This document shows, piece by piece, positions 1 through 8,556 of a stretch of 64,000 nucleotides of DNA (position 1 is its first letter; every line of letters begins with the position of its first letter). The notes below the pieces were generated by a model. It searched no databases. It was not told the origin of the DNA and saw nothing but the letters and a program-made list of their open reading frames with translations. The DNA is from Marsupella aquatica (taxonomy: Eukaryota; Marchantiophyta): NCBI GenBank assembly GCA_973895155.1, contig OZ316895.1, positions 11,966,001 to 12,030,000 on the forward strand, read 5' to 3'. Both the position numbers and the translations under genes were made by a program.

Positions 1-2205
1 TTTAGTTTGGGCTTATTACCCATCCTTTTTGGCTCCTTGTTCTATAGGTGCTTTGACCCGGTAACCAAACGCATCCTCATTACTAGAGATGTAGTAATAG
101 ATGAATCTATTCTCGGCGACTTCACTACCACTCCTGTGACTCCTATCACAAATATACTGGACATCTTTCCTCTAGAAGATCCTGCATCGGAACAGATCGA
201 CAACCTACTCTCCGATCATCATCTTGAAGATGAAATTTTTCCACAGCAATCACCAAATACCATAGCACAGCCAGCTGACTACCTTGCATTGCCACCATCT
301 CACTCCGTGGATACAATTCTTGAGAATGATTTACTCGGCCCTGGTATCCCAGTCGACTCCACCTCCAGTCAGCAGCCACTACAAACTACTTCAACTGCAC
401 CATCTTCTAGGCGTATTCGTCAAGGCCGGCCAATCGAACCAACTCGCCACTCCACGCGTCTCAGGTCTCACCCTTATAAACATGCTCAGTTTTATAGTCA
501 CTTTGTGTCCACAGAGGCTGACTGTGAACTGGCACTTCTGTCAGGGTCTGATATGGACCTCCGACTTGACAACGCCCTTGCTGATCCAAGATGGTTTGAA
601 GCTATGGCCTCTGAAATCGACTCCCACTATCGCAACAAGACATGGGAACTCGTTCTCCTTCCGGCTGGCAAGAAGGCACTATCTGCCAAATGGGTCTTAC
701 GTGAGAAAACAGATCATTTGGGCAATATTAAATTCAAGGCTCGTGTAGTCGCTAGAGGCAATGAGCAGGTTGAAGGACTGGACTACGATGAAACCTTTGC
801 CCCAGTTGTACGCTGGTCGACAGTAAGGCTCATTGTGGCTATTGCTGCTGCTTTTGGCTGGGAAATAACGCACATGGACGTCGTCACCGCATTTCTGAAC
901 GGCACTCTCAAGGAAACTATATACATGCATCAGCCACCAGGTTTTCTCTCACCTGGCCAGGAGCAACTAGTTTGTCGACTTCGACGCTCCATCTACGGAC
1001 TCAAGCAGAGTCCTCGAGCCTGGTATGAGGAAATAGACTCCTTTCTTCGTTCCGTTGGCTACAAACGCAACACTCTTGATCCCAATCTTTACATCTCTCA
1101 GCACAACGGTCAGGTTGCTTTCATTCTTCTATTCGTGGATGATCTTTTACTCACCGGTAGCAGCAACGACCTTATCTCAACCATTAAAAATCATCTTCTG
1201 ACCAAGTATGAAATGAAGGATCTTGGTCCCATCAAGCGCTACTTGGGTGTCGACTTTCTTTGCACTTCTACATGCACTCTCCTCCATCAATCAGCTTACA
1301 CACACAATTTGGTTTCTGAATACGGCATGGCCACTTGCCGTCCTACCTTCACTCCTCTTCCAGAGAATTATACTCTTTCGGCTGAAACTGGCTCACCCGA
1401 CGTTGATTCTACATCATACTCCCAACTGGTTGGCAAGCTCATTTATTTGACGCACACCCGACCTGACATATCTTTCTTTGTTGGCTTAATCAGTCGTTTC
1501 ATGGCTCATCCCCAACAGACTCATCTGGACTCAGCTCTCCACATCGTCCGATATCTCCGCACCACTTGCAATCTAGGTATCTTCTTTCCTCAACAAGCAT
1601 CTCTGCAACTAGAAGGCTACACAGACTCCGACTGGGGAAACTCTTGTCCAGACACGAGGCGCTCAACTGGTGGCTACCTATTTACTCTTTTTGGCGGCCC
1701 TATCACCTGGAGCTCTAAACGCCAGCCTACTGTCTCTCGCTCATCCACAGAAGCCGAATACAAAGCTCTCTCGGATTGCGCTCAAGAGGGGGTGTATTTG
1801 AAGCGGCTGATCGAGGAACTCCATACAGAATCAATTCCCGCAGCACAACTGCTCTGCTCAAATCCAGAAATTCACAACAACATAGCAAGGGCGTCAACTC
1901 CTACTCTGCAAGATTTGCATATTCATTGTGACAACATCAGTGCACAGAAGCTTGTGAAAAATCCAGTTTTTCACGCACAGACTAAACACCTAGAGATACA
2001 TCATCATTTCGTAAGAGAAAGAGTCCTTGACGGAGAAATCTCTGTGCATCACATTTCATTCGAAGATCAATCCGCAGATATTCTCACGAAGGTACTATCG
2101 AGAACCAAGTTTGAATTCCATCGATACTCAATAGGCATGAGATCAGTATCTCAAATCGAGTCATCTTGCTCAAAGTCATTCATTAAGCCATTAGACCCAT
2201 CCTGA
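1..2205 (+). CDS. Copia pol polyprotein, C-terminal part (integrase end, RT, RNase H)
   Basis: The frame is open from the first base, so the true start lies outside the window. The first ~35 residues match the integrase C-terminal stretch found in Copia elements (YRCFDPVTKRI, then a TRDV-type motif). A low-complexity linker follows, then RVT_2 reverse transcriptase from about nt 595, with YGLKQSPRAWY near nt 995 and the catalytic FVDD at about nt 1132-1143. RNase H starts near nt 1615 with GYTDSDWGN, DTRRSTGGY and the STEAEY motif. The element-typical HLEIHHHFVRE and ADILTK motifs close the protein before TGA at 2203-2205. It would copy element RNA into cDNA in virus-like particles. No internal break was seen. 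Confidence 0.93.
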   Translation, partial: FSLGLLPILFGSLFYRCFDPVTKRILITRDVVIDESILGDFTTTPVTPITNILDIFPLEDPASEQIDNLLSDHHLEDEIFPQQSPNTIAQPADYLALPPSHSVDTILENDLLGPGIPVDSTSSQQPLQTTSTAPSSRRIRQGRPIEPTRHSTRLRSHPYKHAQFYSHFVSTEADCELALLSGSDMDLRLDNALADPRWFEAMASEIDSHYRNKTWELVLLPAGKKALSAKWVLREKTDHLGNIKFKARVVARGNEQVEGLDYDETFAPVVRWSTVRLIVAIAAAFGWEITHMDVVTAFLNGTLKETIYMHQPPGFLSPGQEQLVCRLRRSIYGLKQSPRAWYEEIDSFLRSVGYKRNTLDPNLYISQHNGQVAFILLFVDDLLLTGSSNDLISTIKNHLLTKYEMKDLGPIKRYLGVDFLCTSTCTLLHQSAYTHNLVSEYGMATCRPTFTPLPENYTLSAETGSPDVDSTSYSQLVGKLIYLTHTRPDISFFVGLISRFMAHPQQTHLDSALHIVRYLRTTCNLGIFFPQQASLQLEGYTDSDWGNSCPDTRRSTGGYLFTLFGGPITWSSKRQPTVSRSSTEAEYKALSDCAQEGVYLKRLIEELHTESIPAAQLLCSNPEIHNNIARASTPTLQDLHIHCDNISAQKLVKNPVFHAQTKHLEIHHHFVRERVLDGEISVHHISFEDQSADILTKVLSRTKFEFHRYSIGMRSVSQIESSCSKSFIKPLDPS

Positions 2206-2244
2206 AATCTCAGGAATCGCTTTTACATGCCAAACTGACACTAG

Positions 2245-2700
2245 CTATCTAGATCTAGGACCCTCTCGGGTAATATACAACGCTGCATCTTTACGAGTCT
2301 TAAATGACTTGTGTCTATTTCCCGGAAATCCTGTCACAAGAGGCTCTACTTCCTTCCAAGAGGTGAAGATACCTATCCGACGACCTCTTGCAACTGCATA
2401 ATACTTCCGAGGAGGATCTTCAAAAGCAAACGAACTTGAGACCTCAGGGATCGGCACTTCTGTAACGTTCTGCTTCACTACAGGAACGATTTCTCCATCT
2501 GAACGAGGACCTGCAGCCAACACAACCGACGGCGCTACATCCGATTGAATATTGACTCTATCATCTCTGTCCACTTCGTGTTCCTCGGTGCGCCCTACCA
2601 GCAACTCGTGCAAGTATCGAACCAAGGAAGAAATCAATCCCATTATGGCAAGAAGGAGATAAATGAGTGACTCTCGCAGAGTTGGTACAGTCTGAGCCAT
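2245..2700 (-). CDS. Antisense ORF in Copia A: membrane segment plus RNase H1 N-terminal (viroplasmin-type) domain
   Basis: ATG at 2700 opens a 151-codon frame ending with TAG at 2245, antisense to pol and wholly between the pol stop and the 3' LTR. Residues ~10-32 form a hydrophobic segment (LIYLLLAIMGLISSLVRYL). The middle is acidic and polar. Residues ~99-144 match the RNase H1 N-terminal/caulimovirus viroplasmin fold (Pfam 01693 type): KYYAVARGRRIGIFTSW, then TGFPGNRHKSFKTRKDA. In RNase H1 this small domain binds RNA/DNA hybrids or dsRNA. No RNase H catalytic domain follows on this strand. It could be an accessory protein of the element, or a captured host or pararetroviral fragment. The domain call rests on pattern recognition, not on a search. 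Confidence 0.6.
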   Translation of the reverse strand: MAQTVPTLRESLIYLLLAIMGLISSLVRYLHELLVGRTEEHEVDRDDRVNIQSDVAPSVVLAAGPRSDGEIVPVVKQNVTEVPIPEVSSSFAFEDPPRKYYAVARGRRIGIFTSWKEVEPLVTGFPGNRHKSFKTRKDAALYITREGPRSR

Positions 2701-2845
2701 TTGGGTGGCTCTTAGAACGCAGCTTCTAAGCTTCTCAACCTCATCGGTATGAGACTGTATTGATAGCTCAGAAAACTAAATAGCTGTATAGTAGTCAGAT
2801 AGGATTCCCTGTCTTCTTTCAAGCAGATACAAGGTTGAGAGGAGG

Positions 2846-3167
2846 TGTTGGAATATCTCATGTCCAGCTCCGATCGTTGCTGGCTCTGACGTCTTGCACC
2901 CTTGTATCACGCTGGCACCTTTGCGTTAATCTAGGAGTAGATCAGTGTACATTAATTAGCAAAAGCACTTAGCAGCTGTAATTCTGCGTCCCTTGCGTTT
3001 ACTTATTGTGTGACTCTAAGCGAGTCACGTAATCCTCTTATCCCGGCTCCACGGGTGATTCATTTTGTACTTAACGCCTCTCAACTGAGGCAGTAATCAG
3101 AGTTTTCAATATTACTTTGAACTTTCTTCACTGTGCTACTGATGTTAATGCTTGTCAAGAAATGACA
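2846..3167 (+). repeat. 3' LTR of Copia A (right end approximate)
   Basis: The LTR begins TGTTGGAATATC directly after a purine run (AGGTTGAGAGGAGG) typical of a polypurine tract. The right border is inferred, because no second LTR is in the window to align. A pyrimidine-rich U5-like stretch runs to about 3145, and CA ends are possible near 3107, 3157 or 3167. Confidence 0.55.
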
Positions 3168-3346
3168 ATGCCACATCAACTAGCAGTTTGGGTTGAAGAG
3201 TCCATTTATCTAGTAGAATCCATTGAATTGGTACCTACATCCATACCAGTAGGAATTGCACGGCGGTCCATCAATTGATCTCCAAATCTTCGACATCCCA
3301 TAAATTTGCAGGGTCGAGCAAAGTGGTACAGCTCAATCATGATCCT

Positions 3347-4153
3347 TTAGTCTACTAAGATGCAGCGACAGGGGCACCCTTCAGCCACCAAAAGCCTCAG
3401 GGGCAGACAGTAGAGGTTCGACAAGCCAACTTGCACATTATCAAGCTTGAGGCCTTCCACAAGAATCAGCTTTTTCCAGAGAAGAACGCGATGGCCATCT
3501 CTCAAATCGTCAAACCTTGCCACTGAAAGATAGTCAGTCCCAATCAACTTCACCTCAGGTCTCTGATACACCAGCCATTCTGCGCCATCTGTGCTCAGGC
3601 CATTATAGCTGCTATCAAATTTAGGGTTCCACATCAATCCCTTGTCCGTGTTTGAGGTCCGGAACAACACCCTCTCCACCCCTCGCGGGATGTTGAGCTT
3701 CTCCAGGACCTCTGCTGTGATGTTGCTGTCCCTCGGAGTGTCCACAATCAGCACGGGACCGACGAGAATGTCCAGATCTAAACTGCTCACGTCCAACCCG
3801 GCCTTATAATGTTCGCTCACGAAGTGGCCCGGGGCATCCAAATGAGTGCCAGTGTGGACGATCATCTTCAGCTCCGAGAGGTTAAAATCGAATCCATCAT
3901 CCATGCTGACGACCAATTTCACAGTCTCACCGAGTGGATGCTCATACCCGAATGTCGGTAGGTCTGGCCGCATCTCATGAGTGAGGTCGATGATCTTCTT
4001 CTTCGTCTGCTGTTCTCCACCAAGTTTCAACGTACATGACCCCTGGTCGGCATTAGGGTACGCGTCCACAAATTGGTGTGCGTAGCTCGACCTCACAGCT
4101 CCAAGAAGGAGCAACAACAAGCATGTCCCGAAAGCATGTTGAATCCTCGTCAT
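3347..4153 (-). CDS. Cyclase-family / kynurenine-formamidase-like secreted protein
   Basis: A single uninterrupted exon of 268 codons plus stop. ATG at 4153 is chosen because it is followed at once by a signal peptide (MTRIQHAF, then a leucine-rich core, cleavage near SSYA, residue ~25). The mature protein holds the family signature HTGTHLDAPGHF (residues ~100-111), whose His/Asp residues bind metal in bacterial kynurenine formamidase. It also has IDLTHEM and YLVYQRPE-type segments found in plant CYCLASE proteins. Those plant proteins are secreted or endomembrane regulators with no proven cyclase reaction, so the substrate is unknown. The stop lies only ~180 bp from the end of Copia A, but the frame is intact. 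The absence of introns contrasts with the other host genes in this window and might mean a retrocopy. Confidence 0.88.
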   Translation of the reverse strand: MTRIQHAFGTCLLLLLLGAVRSSYAHQFVDAYPNADQGSCTLKLGGEQQTKKKIIDLTHEMRPDLPTFGYEHPLGETVKLVVSMDDGFDFNLSELKMIVHTGTHLDAPGHFVSEHYKAGLDVSSLDLDILVGPVLIVDTPRDSNITAEVLEKLNIPRGVERVLFRTSNTDKGLMWNPKFDSSYNGLSTDGAEWLVYQRPEVKLIGTDYLSVARFDDLRDGHRVLLWKKLILVEGLKLDNVQVGLSNLYCLPLRLLVAEGCPCRCILVD

Positions 4154-5238
4154 GTCCACGAAAAACGCTTCTCGTGTGCGAACTATTCAGTCTGCAACTC
4201 CCTCCTCTCAAATTGGCAAGACATTTGCTATCTCGTCGTGCCTATGCACTTCCTTCTTCCCTGCCTTTAGCTGAAGCTACCATTCCATGCCCGATTACTT
4301 CCGAAGAAAAGCAATTCCTGCTCCAAAGATGATCGTCTACTGATGTTGGGTGGATCGTCTTTCGGTTTCAAGGTAACAAAGAAGAAGCAATTCGATTGTA
4401 CGGATGCACTCATTCAGCTCACGACAAGCAGGGGCGCATGCTCCGAGGTTGATCGTCCATCCTGTGTGTTGGATGGATCCGCTTTCTGCGTTATTAAAGT
4501 AAAAAATTCACGAGAAGCAATCCCTTTGCTGTAGACCTCATTCTACTCAATCGTAGCGTCAGTGATTCGCCTCGAGCACCGAATCGTACTGAAGATTTTT
4601 CTTTTGGTTCGTACTGAAGAGTGATCTTTCGATTTGAAGGAGAACGATACTCATGTGAATCCTCCTCACGCTCAAGTAATGGGCTTATCCTGAGCATTAC
4701 CCCTGGGGCGGTTCTAAAAAGCAATTCGCTGTGGAAGCATGAATAGAGCGATGGTCTTTCAGTTACCTCCGTCTTGTTTTCATTCTGTCTCCTGAGTAAA
4801 TCCAACAAATTGAAAACTTTAATTTGTCGAAGGACTATGATGTAAATCACCGTATCAGAAAAATCACCATTGCAAAGTGCTGCAAACACGACCATATATG
4901 TCTGTGCCACTCGGAAACACGTCGGATCATGTCCAGCAGAGTACAGTAGAGTATCAAACATTTGTGCCCATCTGTGCTTCCACTTCCACCACGGTCACAC
5001 CTCTGGTTTGGTGAAGTGGTACTGTGCTTACCTGTCCAGTGCAAAGACATTTCCTTCTATAGGTCACGGGAATCAAATTGAATGCTGTCCGTTGTGCAGA
5101 CGGTCGTTGCCGGTAGCCGGTCAGTGCAGGTTAGCTGCGCATAGATTTCAGTTAAATATGTCAAACGCGCCACTCTTAACATCCAGCAGGCCATGTCCTG
5201 GTGGTAAATGGGTGAGAGTGTGGCAAGAGATGGTGCAG

Positions 5239-5342
5239 GTTGAATCTAGCCTGCCTTGTTTTCCCTTTTAACACAGATCCCCCCAAAAGTGTTGAATCTA
5301 GCCTGCCTTGTTTTCCCTTTTAACACAGATCCCCCCAAAAGT
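5239..5342. repeat. Perfect 52-bp tandem duplication
   Basis: Bases 5239-5290 and 5291-5342 are identical over 52 bp. Each starts GTTGAATCTAGCC and ends CCCCCCAAAAGT. Perfect identity implies a recent duplication or an assembly artefact. Confidence 0.95.
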
Positions 5343-5639
5343 GGGGTACAGAGTTCTCTAGTGACATTAGTATGTTTTTTAATTTCACCCAAGAGTTAAC
5401 ACACATCCTTCCTCAAAAGTGGGGTTCACTAGCACCTAGTGACACTTAGAATTTTTTCATTCAAGGAGAGAAATAGGCTGTAGTAGTTTCAGGTCAATGT
5501 TAATTTAACTACAAGACAACATTAATTGTGAAACACGTGACTCGTAGCAGTGAGTGCAAAGACTCCCCCGCCTAAAGAGTTACTGCCCGGTTTGACCTTG
5601 CCCGTCAAACTGACGGAAAGTCACCGGCAAATCGGCAAC

Positions 5640-6050
5640 CCGGCACCCGGGTTCGGGAACAGTCCGGGCCGGGATATGTTCAGGAGACGATCGGGCCGGG
5701 TCCGGGCCGGGTTCAGGCAAGGTTCGGTGGCATTTGGGCGAGGTTCAGGGGGGGGGGAGTCCGGGGGGTTTGGGGGTCTGGGAGGTTCGGGTTCGGGTTC
5801 GGGGACCGGGTTCTGGGGAGCCGATCCGGGGGGGAGGCGGTCCGGGTTTGGGTTCAGCGGTCCGGGATTTAGGGTTTAGGGTTTAGGGTTCCCCTTTCCC
5901 CGGCCCCCGACCGGCTGCCACCCCAAACCGGGGTCCGGGGGAGTCCGGGAATGGTCCGGGATGGGTCCAGGGGAGTCCGAGAAGAGTTCAGGAATGGTCC
6001 GGGTGAGTCCAGGAAGGGTCGGGGGGAGTCCGGGTGAGTTCGGGAGAATA
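5640..6050 (+). repeat. G-rich minisatellite-like tract
   Basis: About 400 bp of degenerate short units such as GGTTCGGG, GTCCGGG and GGGGAGTCCGGG, strongly G-rich on the + strand. The many GGG/GGGG runs could form G-quadruplexes. An in-frame Gly/Ser-rich translation exists but is explained by the repeats. Confidence 0.85.
5870..5891 (+). repeat. Interstitial plant telomere-type repeat
   Basis: About three consecutive TTTAGGG units (the Arabidopsis-type telomere motif) inside the G-rich tract. They may be a true interstitial telomere relic, or a chance product of the surrounding GGG-rich repeats. Confidence 0.8.
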
Positions 6051-6164
6051 TTACCGAATATCGGTCAAATTGGTCGTTTTCGGGTTTTCATTTGACGGTT
6101 TGATGTGCTCGGCAAGCCGTCAACTTGCTCGTCAGGTTAAACAGGGAGTTACTGGCTGACCATC

Positions 6165-6475
6165 ATCATTGCTCTGCCGCAAACCAGTTAAATCAACATA
6201 AGAAAACTCTGCAAACATGACAATATATGTCTGTAGCCCTCAGAAACACGTCAAGTCGTGTCTGCACTGATCACCCAAAACCACGGTCACACCTCTGGTG
6301 AGGTGGTACCGTGGTTACCGGTCCAGTGCAAGACCCCGCCTAAAGAGTCACTGCCCGACCATCATCTTCGCCCTTGCCGCAAACCAGTGAAATCAGCATA
6401 CTACGCACTGTAAACACGCCAGGGTTGTCTGTGTTCCTCGGAATCACGCCGTGTCGTGTCTGCACCACTCCCCCC
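6165..6475 (+). repeat. Two adjacent copies of a ~120-190-bp upstream unit
   Basis: Unit 6165-6356 (CCATCATCATTGC..., GCAAACCAG, CAGAAACACGTC, CCACGGTCACACCTCTGGT, AAAGAGTCACTGCCCG) is followed by a shorter copy at 6357-6475 (CCATCATCTTCGC, GCAAACCAG, GTCGTGTCTGCACC). A third, more diverged copy is at 4862-5050 and a fragment at 5557-5592. The last copy ends roughly 400 bp before the YIP4 start codon, so the units lie in its promoter region. Confidence 0.75.
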
Positions 6476-6570
6476 TTCCCTCCCGACTTCGCCCTCTGCG
6501 ATGCAATACTATCGATCAAACTCTCTTCTCTGTCTTTCGATCGATCGAGAAGTGTACTGTAGAAGTGTAG

Positions 6571-6768
6571 ATGTGTAGAAGTGTGCATTTGCCACTCCGC
6601 AGATCTGCGAGTCTTGCTGACGAAGGAACGTGCGAATTCTCAGATCTATCATTCATTCCGTCATTCGTGTGTGAACCTGCCAAACCTGCTGCGTGCGATC
6701 GATCGAGAGCGCTGCATTCTGTGGGTGTCGGAGTCGGAAATGTGAGTGAGAGACCTCACTGTAGATGA
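6571..6768 (+). CDS. Possible upstream ORF (65 codons) in the YIP4 leader
   Basis: A true ATG at 6571 opens a 65-codon frame that ends with TGA at 6766-6768, about 100 bp before the YIP4 start. No domain is recognised. If transcription starts before 6571 it would be an upstream ORF that could lower translation of the main frame. The transcription start is not visible from sequence, so this is only a candidate. Confidence 0.2.
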   Translation: MCRSVHLPLRRSASLADEGTCEFSDLSFIPSFVCEPAKPAACDRSRALHSVGVGVGNVSERPHCR

Positions 6769-6871
6769 TCCTTTTCAGCAGAGGCGCCTATGACTTTGCG
6801 GACGGACAGAGAAATCTTTTGTTAGGGAGAGCCCGAGCGAAGTGAGGGAATAGCAGAAGGGAGTGGTGGAA

Positions 6872-8556
6872 ATGAGTCGGCCGAATGAGGAGGAGACTCC
6901 TCTGCACAATACGTCCCAATCGGACATCGACGAGATAGAGAGCTTGTTCAACATCAGTGTGCAACCCGCGGCAACTATCCATGCTCCAACATCGACGTCT
7001 CCTGGCAAGCCTCCGAGCAGTGGCAGCGGGGGAGGGCCTTCCCCTCAAGTTTCCATTCCCGTATCATCCGATCCTCGGTCCGCTGCAGGACCGTCTGTTA
7101 ATGGGGCCTCGTCGTCTTCTACTTCAGCTGGAGGAGGAGGAGGACCATCGGCAGGAGGGCCTGGAGCGTTCGGCGGAGGCCCGGTTTATGATACTCTTAC
7201 GGAGCCAGTGTATGTCACTTTGAAAAGAGATGTCGTTCGGGTGGTCTCCAATTTGAAGCAGGTCGTCTTTCCTAACCCTTACCGTGAAGATCCTGGCAAG
7301 GCTCTCCGCGATTGGGATCTTTGGGGCCCATTCTTCTTCATCATTTTCCTGGCTCTGTCGTCCTCGGCAACGGAGAAAAGGTACTTTACACTCTTTCACA
7401 CCCACCAGATCTAGGGGTTTGCGGGCAATTTGTCCATGAATGCCCATTGTTTTGGGACTTTTTGGGCCGTCACTCCTTGATAGGACGCTTGCAAGGGCTC
7501 TGTCTCAGAGCCGCGTTGTAAAGTGGTTGATCATATCCCTGAACTTAGTCTAAATATGTTGATTGTGACATGTCGAAAAGCCAACCGACCTCAGGAATTG
7601 GCCATGCCGAGGTTATCAATTTAGACAATACCTTACAGCTCAGCTCTGAAATTGGCTATCTTAGGGTTGCATCCTCAGTATGCACTGTGTGAAGCATCTC
7701 ATGAGCTCAGAGGACGAAGGGGATTCCATGATGAAATGGTTAATTTCGTTTGGCGATCTCTAGACGCCTTTACCCGCCAAGAATGCCGTCCTTGAGGCTC
7801 TTGGCCTCTGTTCATGATAGGTGTTCAGNNNNNNNNNNNNNNNNNNNNNNNNNNNNNNNNNNNNNNNNNNNNNNNNNNNNNNNNNNNNNNNNNNNNNNNN
7901 NNNNNNNNNNNNNNNNNNNNNNNNNNNNCGGGGTAACATATGTTCATAAAGCTTTATTGTGGATTTGTTATGCAGTCAAAGGTGTTTGCCGTGGTCTTTG
8001 CTGTGCTATCAGCTGGGGCCATTGTATTGACCCTCAATGTTCAGCTCTTGGTAAGAAGTAGACTCACCTCCTTTGGTTTTATCAACTTAAAGATGCTGTG
8101 TCACTGGTGCAGTTTTGTCTGCCCTTCTGGTGGTATATGAAACTACGGAAGGTCAAGAATGAAAAATTTTAGACAGCAGAGGTGTTGTATGGACGAGAAC
8201 CCATTCAGCATGATCATTTTGTGAGATATCTTGTGGGATACCTTTGTAATCTATCGCAATGACGGGTAGTCTGATATTGCAAGTCATGTTTGCAGGGTGG
8301 TTCAATCATATTTTTTCAAAGCCTGAGCTTGTTGGGCTATTGTCTGTTTCCACTGGACATCGGAGCGGTGGTGTGTTTACTCAAAGATTCAAAGTGGTTC
8401 CGAAGTGTGGTAGTTCTGGTGACATTGATCTGGAGTTCATGGTCAGCCTACCCTTTTGTGAGCACGGCTGTCCCTGGCAGTCGGAAGGCTTTGGCTGTGT
8501 ATCCAGTGCTACTTCTTTACATCTCCATTGGCTTTCTGGTGCTAGCAAACAATTAA
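6872..8556 (+). CDS. YIP4: YIP4-type (YIPF6-like) Golgi/TGN membrane protein, frame interrupted near an assembly gap
   Basis: Exons: 6872-7380, 7976-8050 and 8296-8556 (TAA), about 281 codons. ATG 6872 is preferred over the in-frame GTG upstream because plant YIP4 proteins begin with MS and run into [14 protein letters not shown], as here. After a Gly/Ser/Pro-rich region comes the conserved core: [32 protein letters not shown], then [19 protein letters not shown] and [16 protein letters not shown]. These are about five membrane helices of the Yip1 domain. Yip proteins sit in Golgi/trans-Golgi membranes and work in Rab-dependent secretion; plant YIP4 acts in cell-wall secretion with ECHIDNA. 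The intron after exon 1 contains the 100-N gap. Exon 1 ends in phase 2 while exon 2 starts in phase 0, so exactly one base is missing at the junction. I judge this to be an assembly error. Confidence 0.9.
7829..7928. other. Assembly gap (100 N)
   Basis: Exactly 100 N, the conventional filler for a gap of unknown size, inside the first intron of the YIP4-type gene. Confidence 0.99.

Larger units (their letters stand above)
1..3167 (+). mobile_element. Copia element A, 3' half (5' end outside window)
   Basis: A Ty1/Copia LTR retrotransposon truncated by the left window edge. In order it shows the end of integrase, reverse transcriptase and RNase H (1-2205), an antisense ORF (2245-2700), a polypurine tract (about 2831-2845) and a 3' LTR that starts with TGTTGGAATATC at 2846. 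The LTR end is uncertain; candidate CA ends lie between about 3107 and 3167. The pol frame has no stop or frameshift over 730 codons, so the copy is probably young. The target-site duplication cannot be checked because the 5' LTR is missing. The protein and LTR differ clearly from the B family further right. Confidence 0.9.
4154..6560. other. Gene-free repeat-rich stretch between cyclase and YIP4 genes
   Basis: No convincing coding exon. It contains related copies of a ~120-190-bp unit (4862-5050, 6165-6356, 6357-6475, with a fragment at 5557-5592), a perfect 52-bp tandem duplication, a G-rich minisatellite and an interstitial telomere-type repeat. ORFs here are low-complexity or start at non-ATG codons, and I do not call them genes. 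Confidence 0.7.

Noticed and set aside
5550-5879. 109-codon Gly/Ser-rich ORF
   Set aside because: Starts at GTG, lies entirely in the G-rich minisatellite, and its composition is explained by the repeats.
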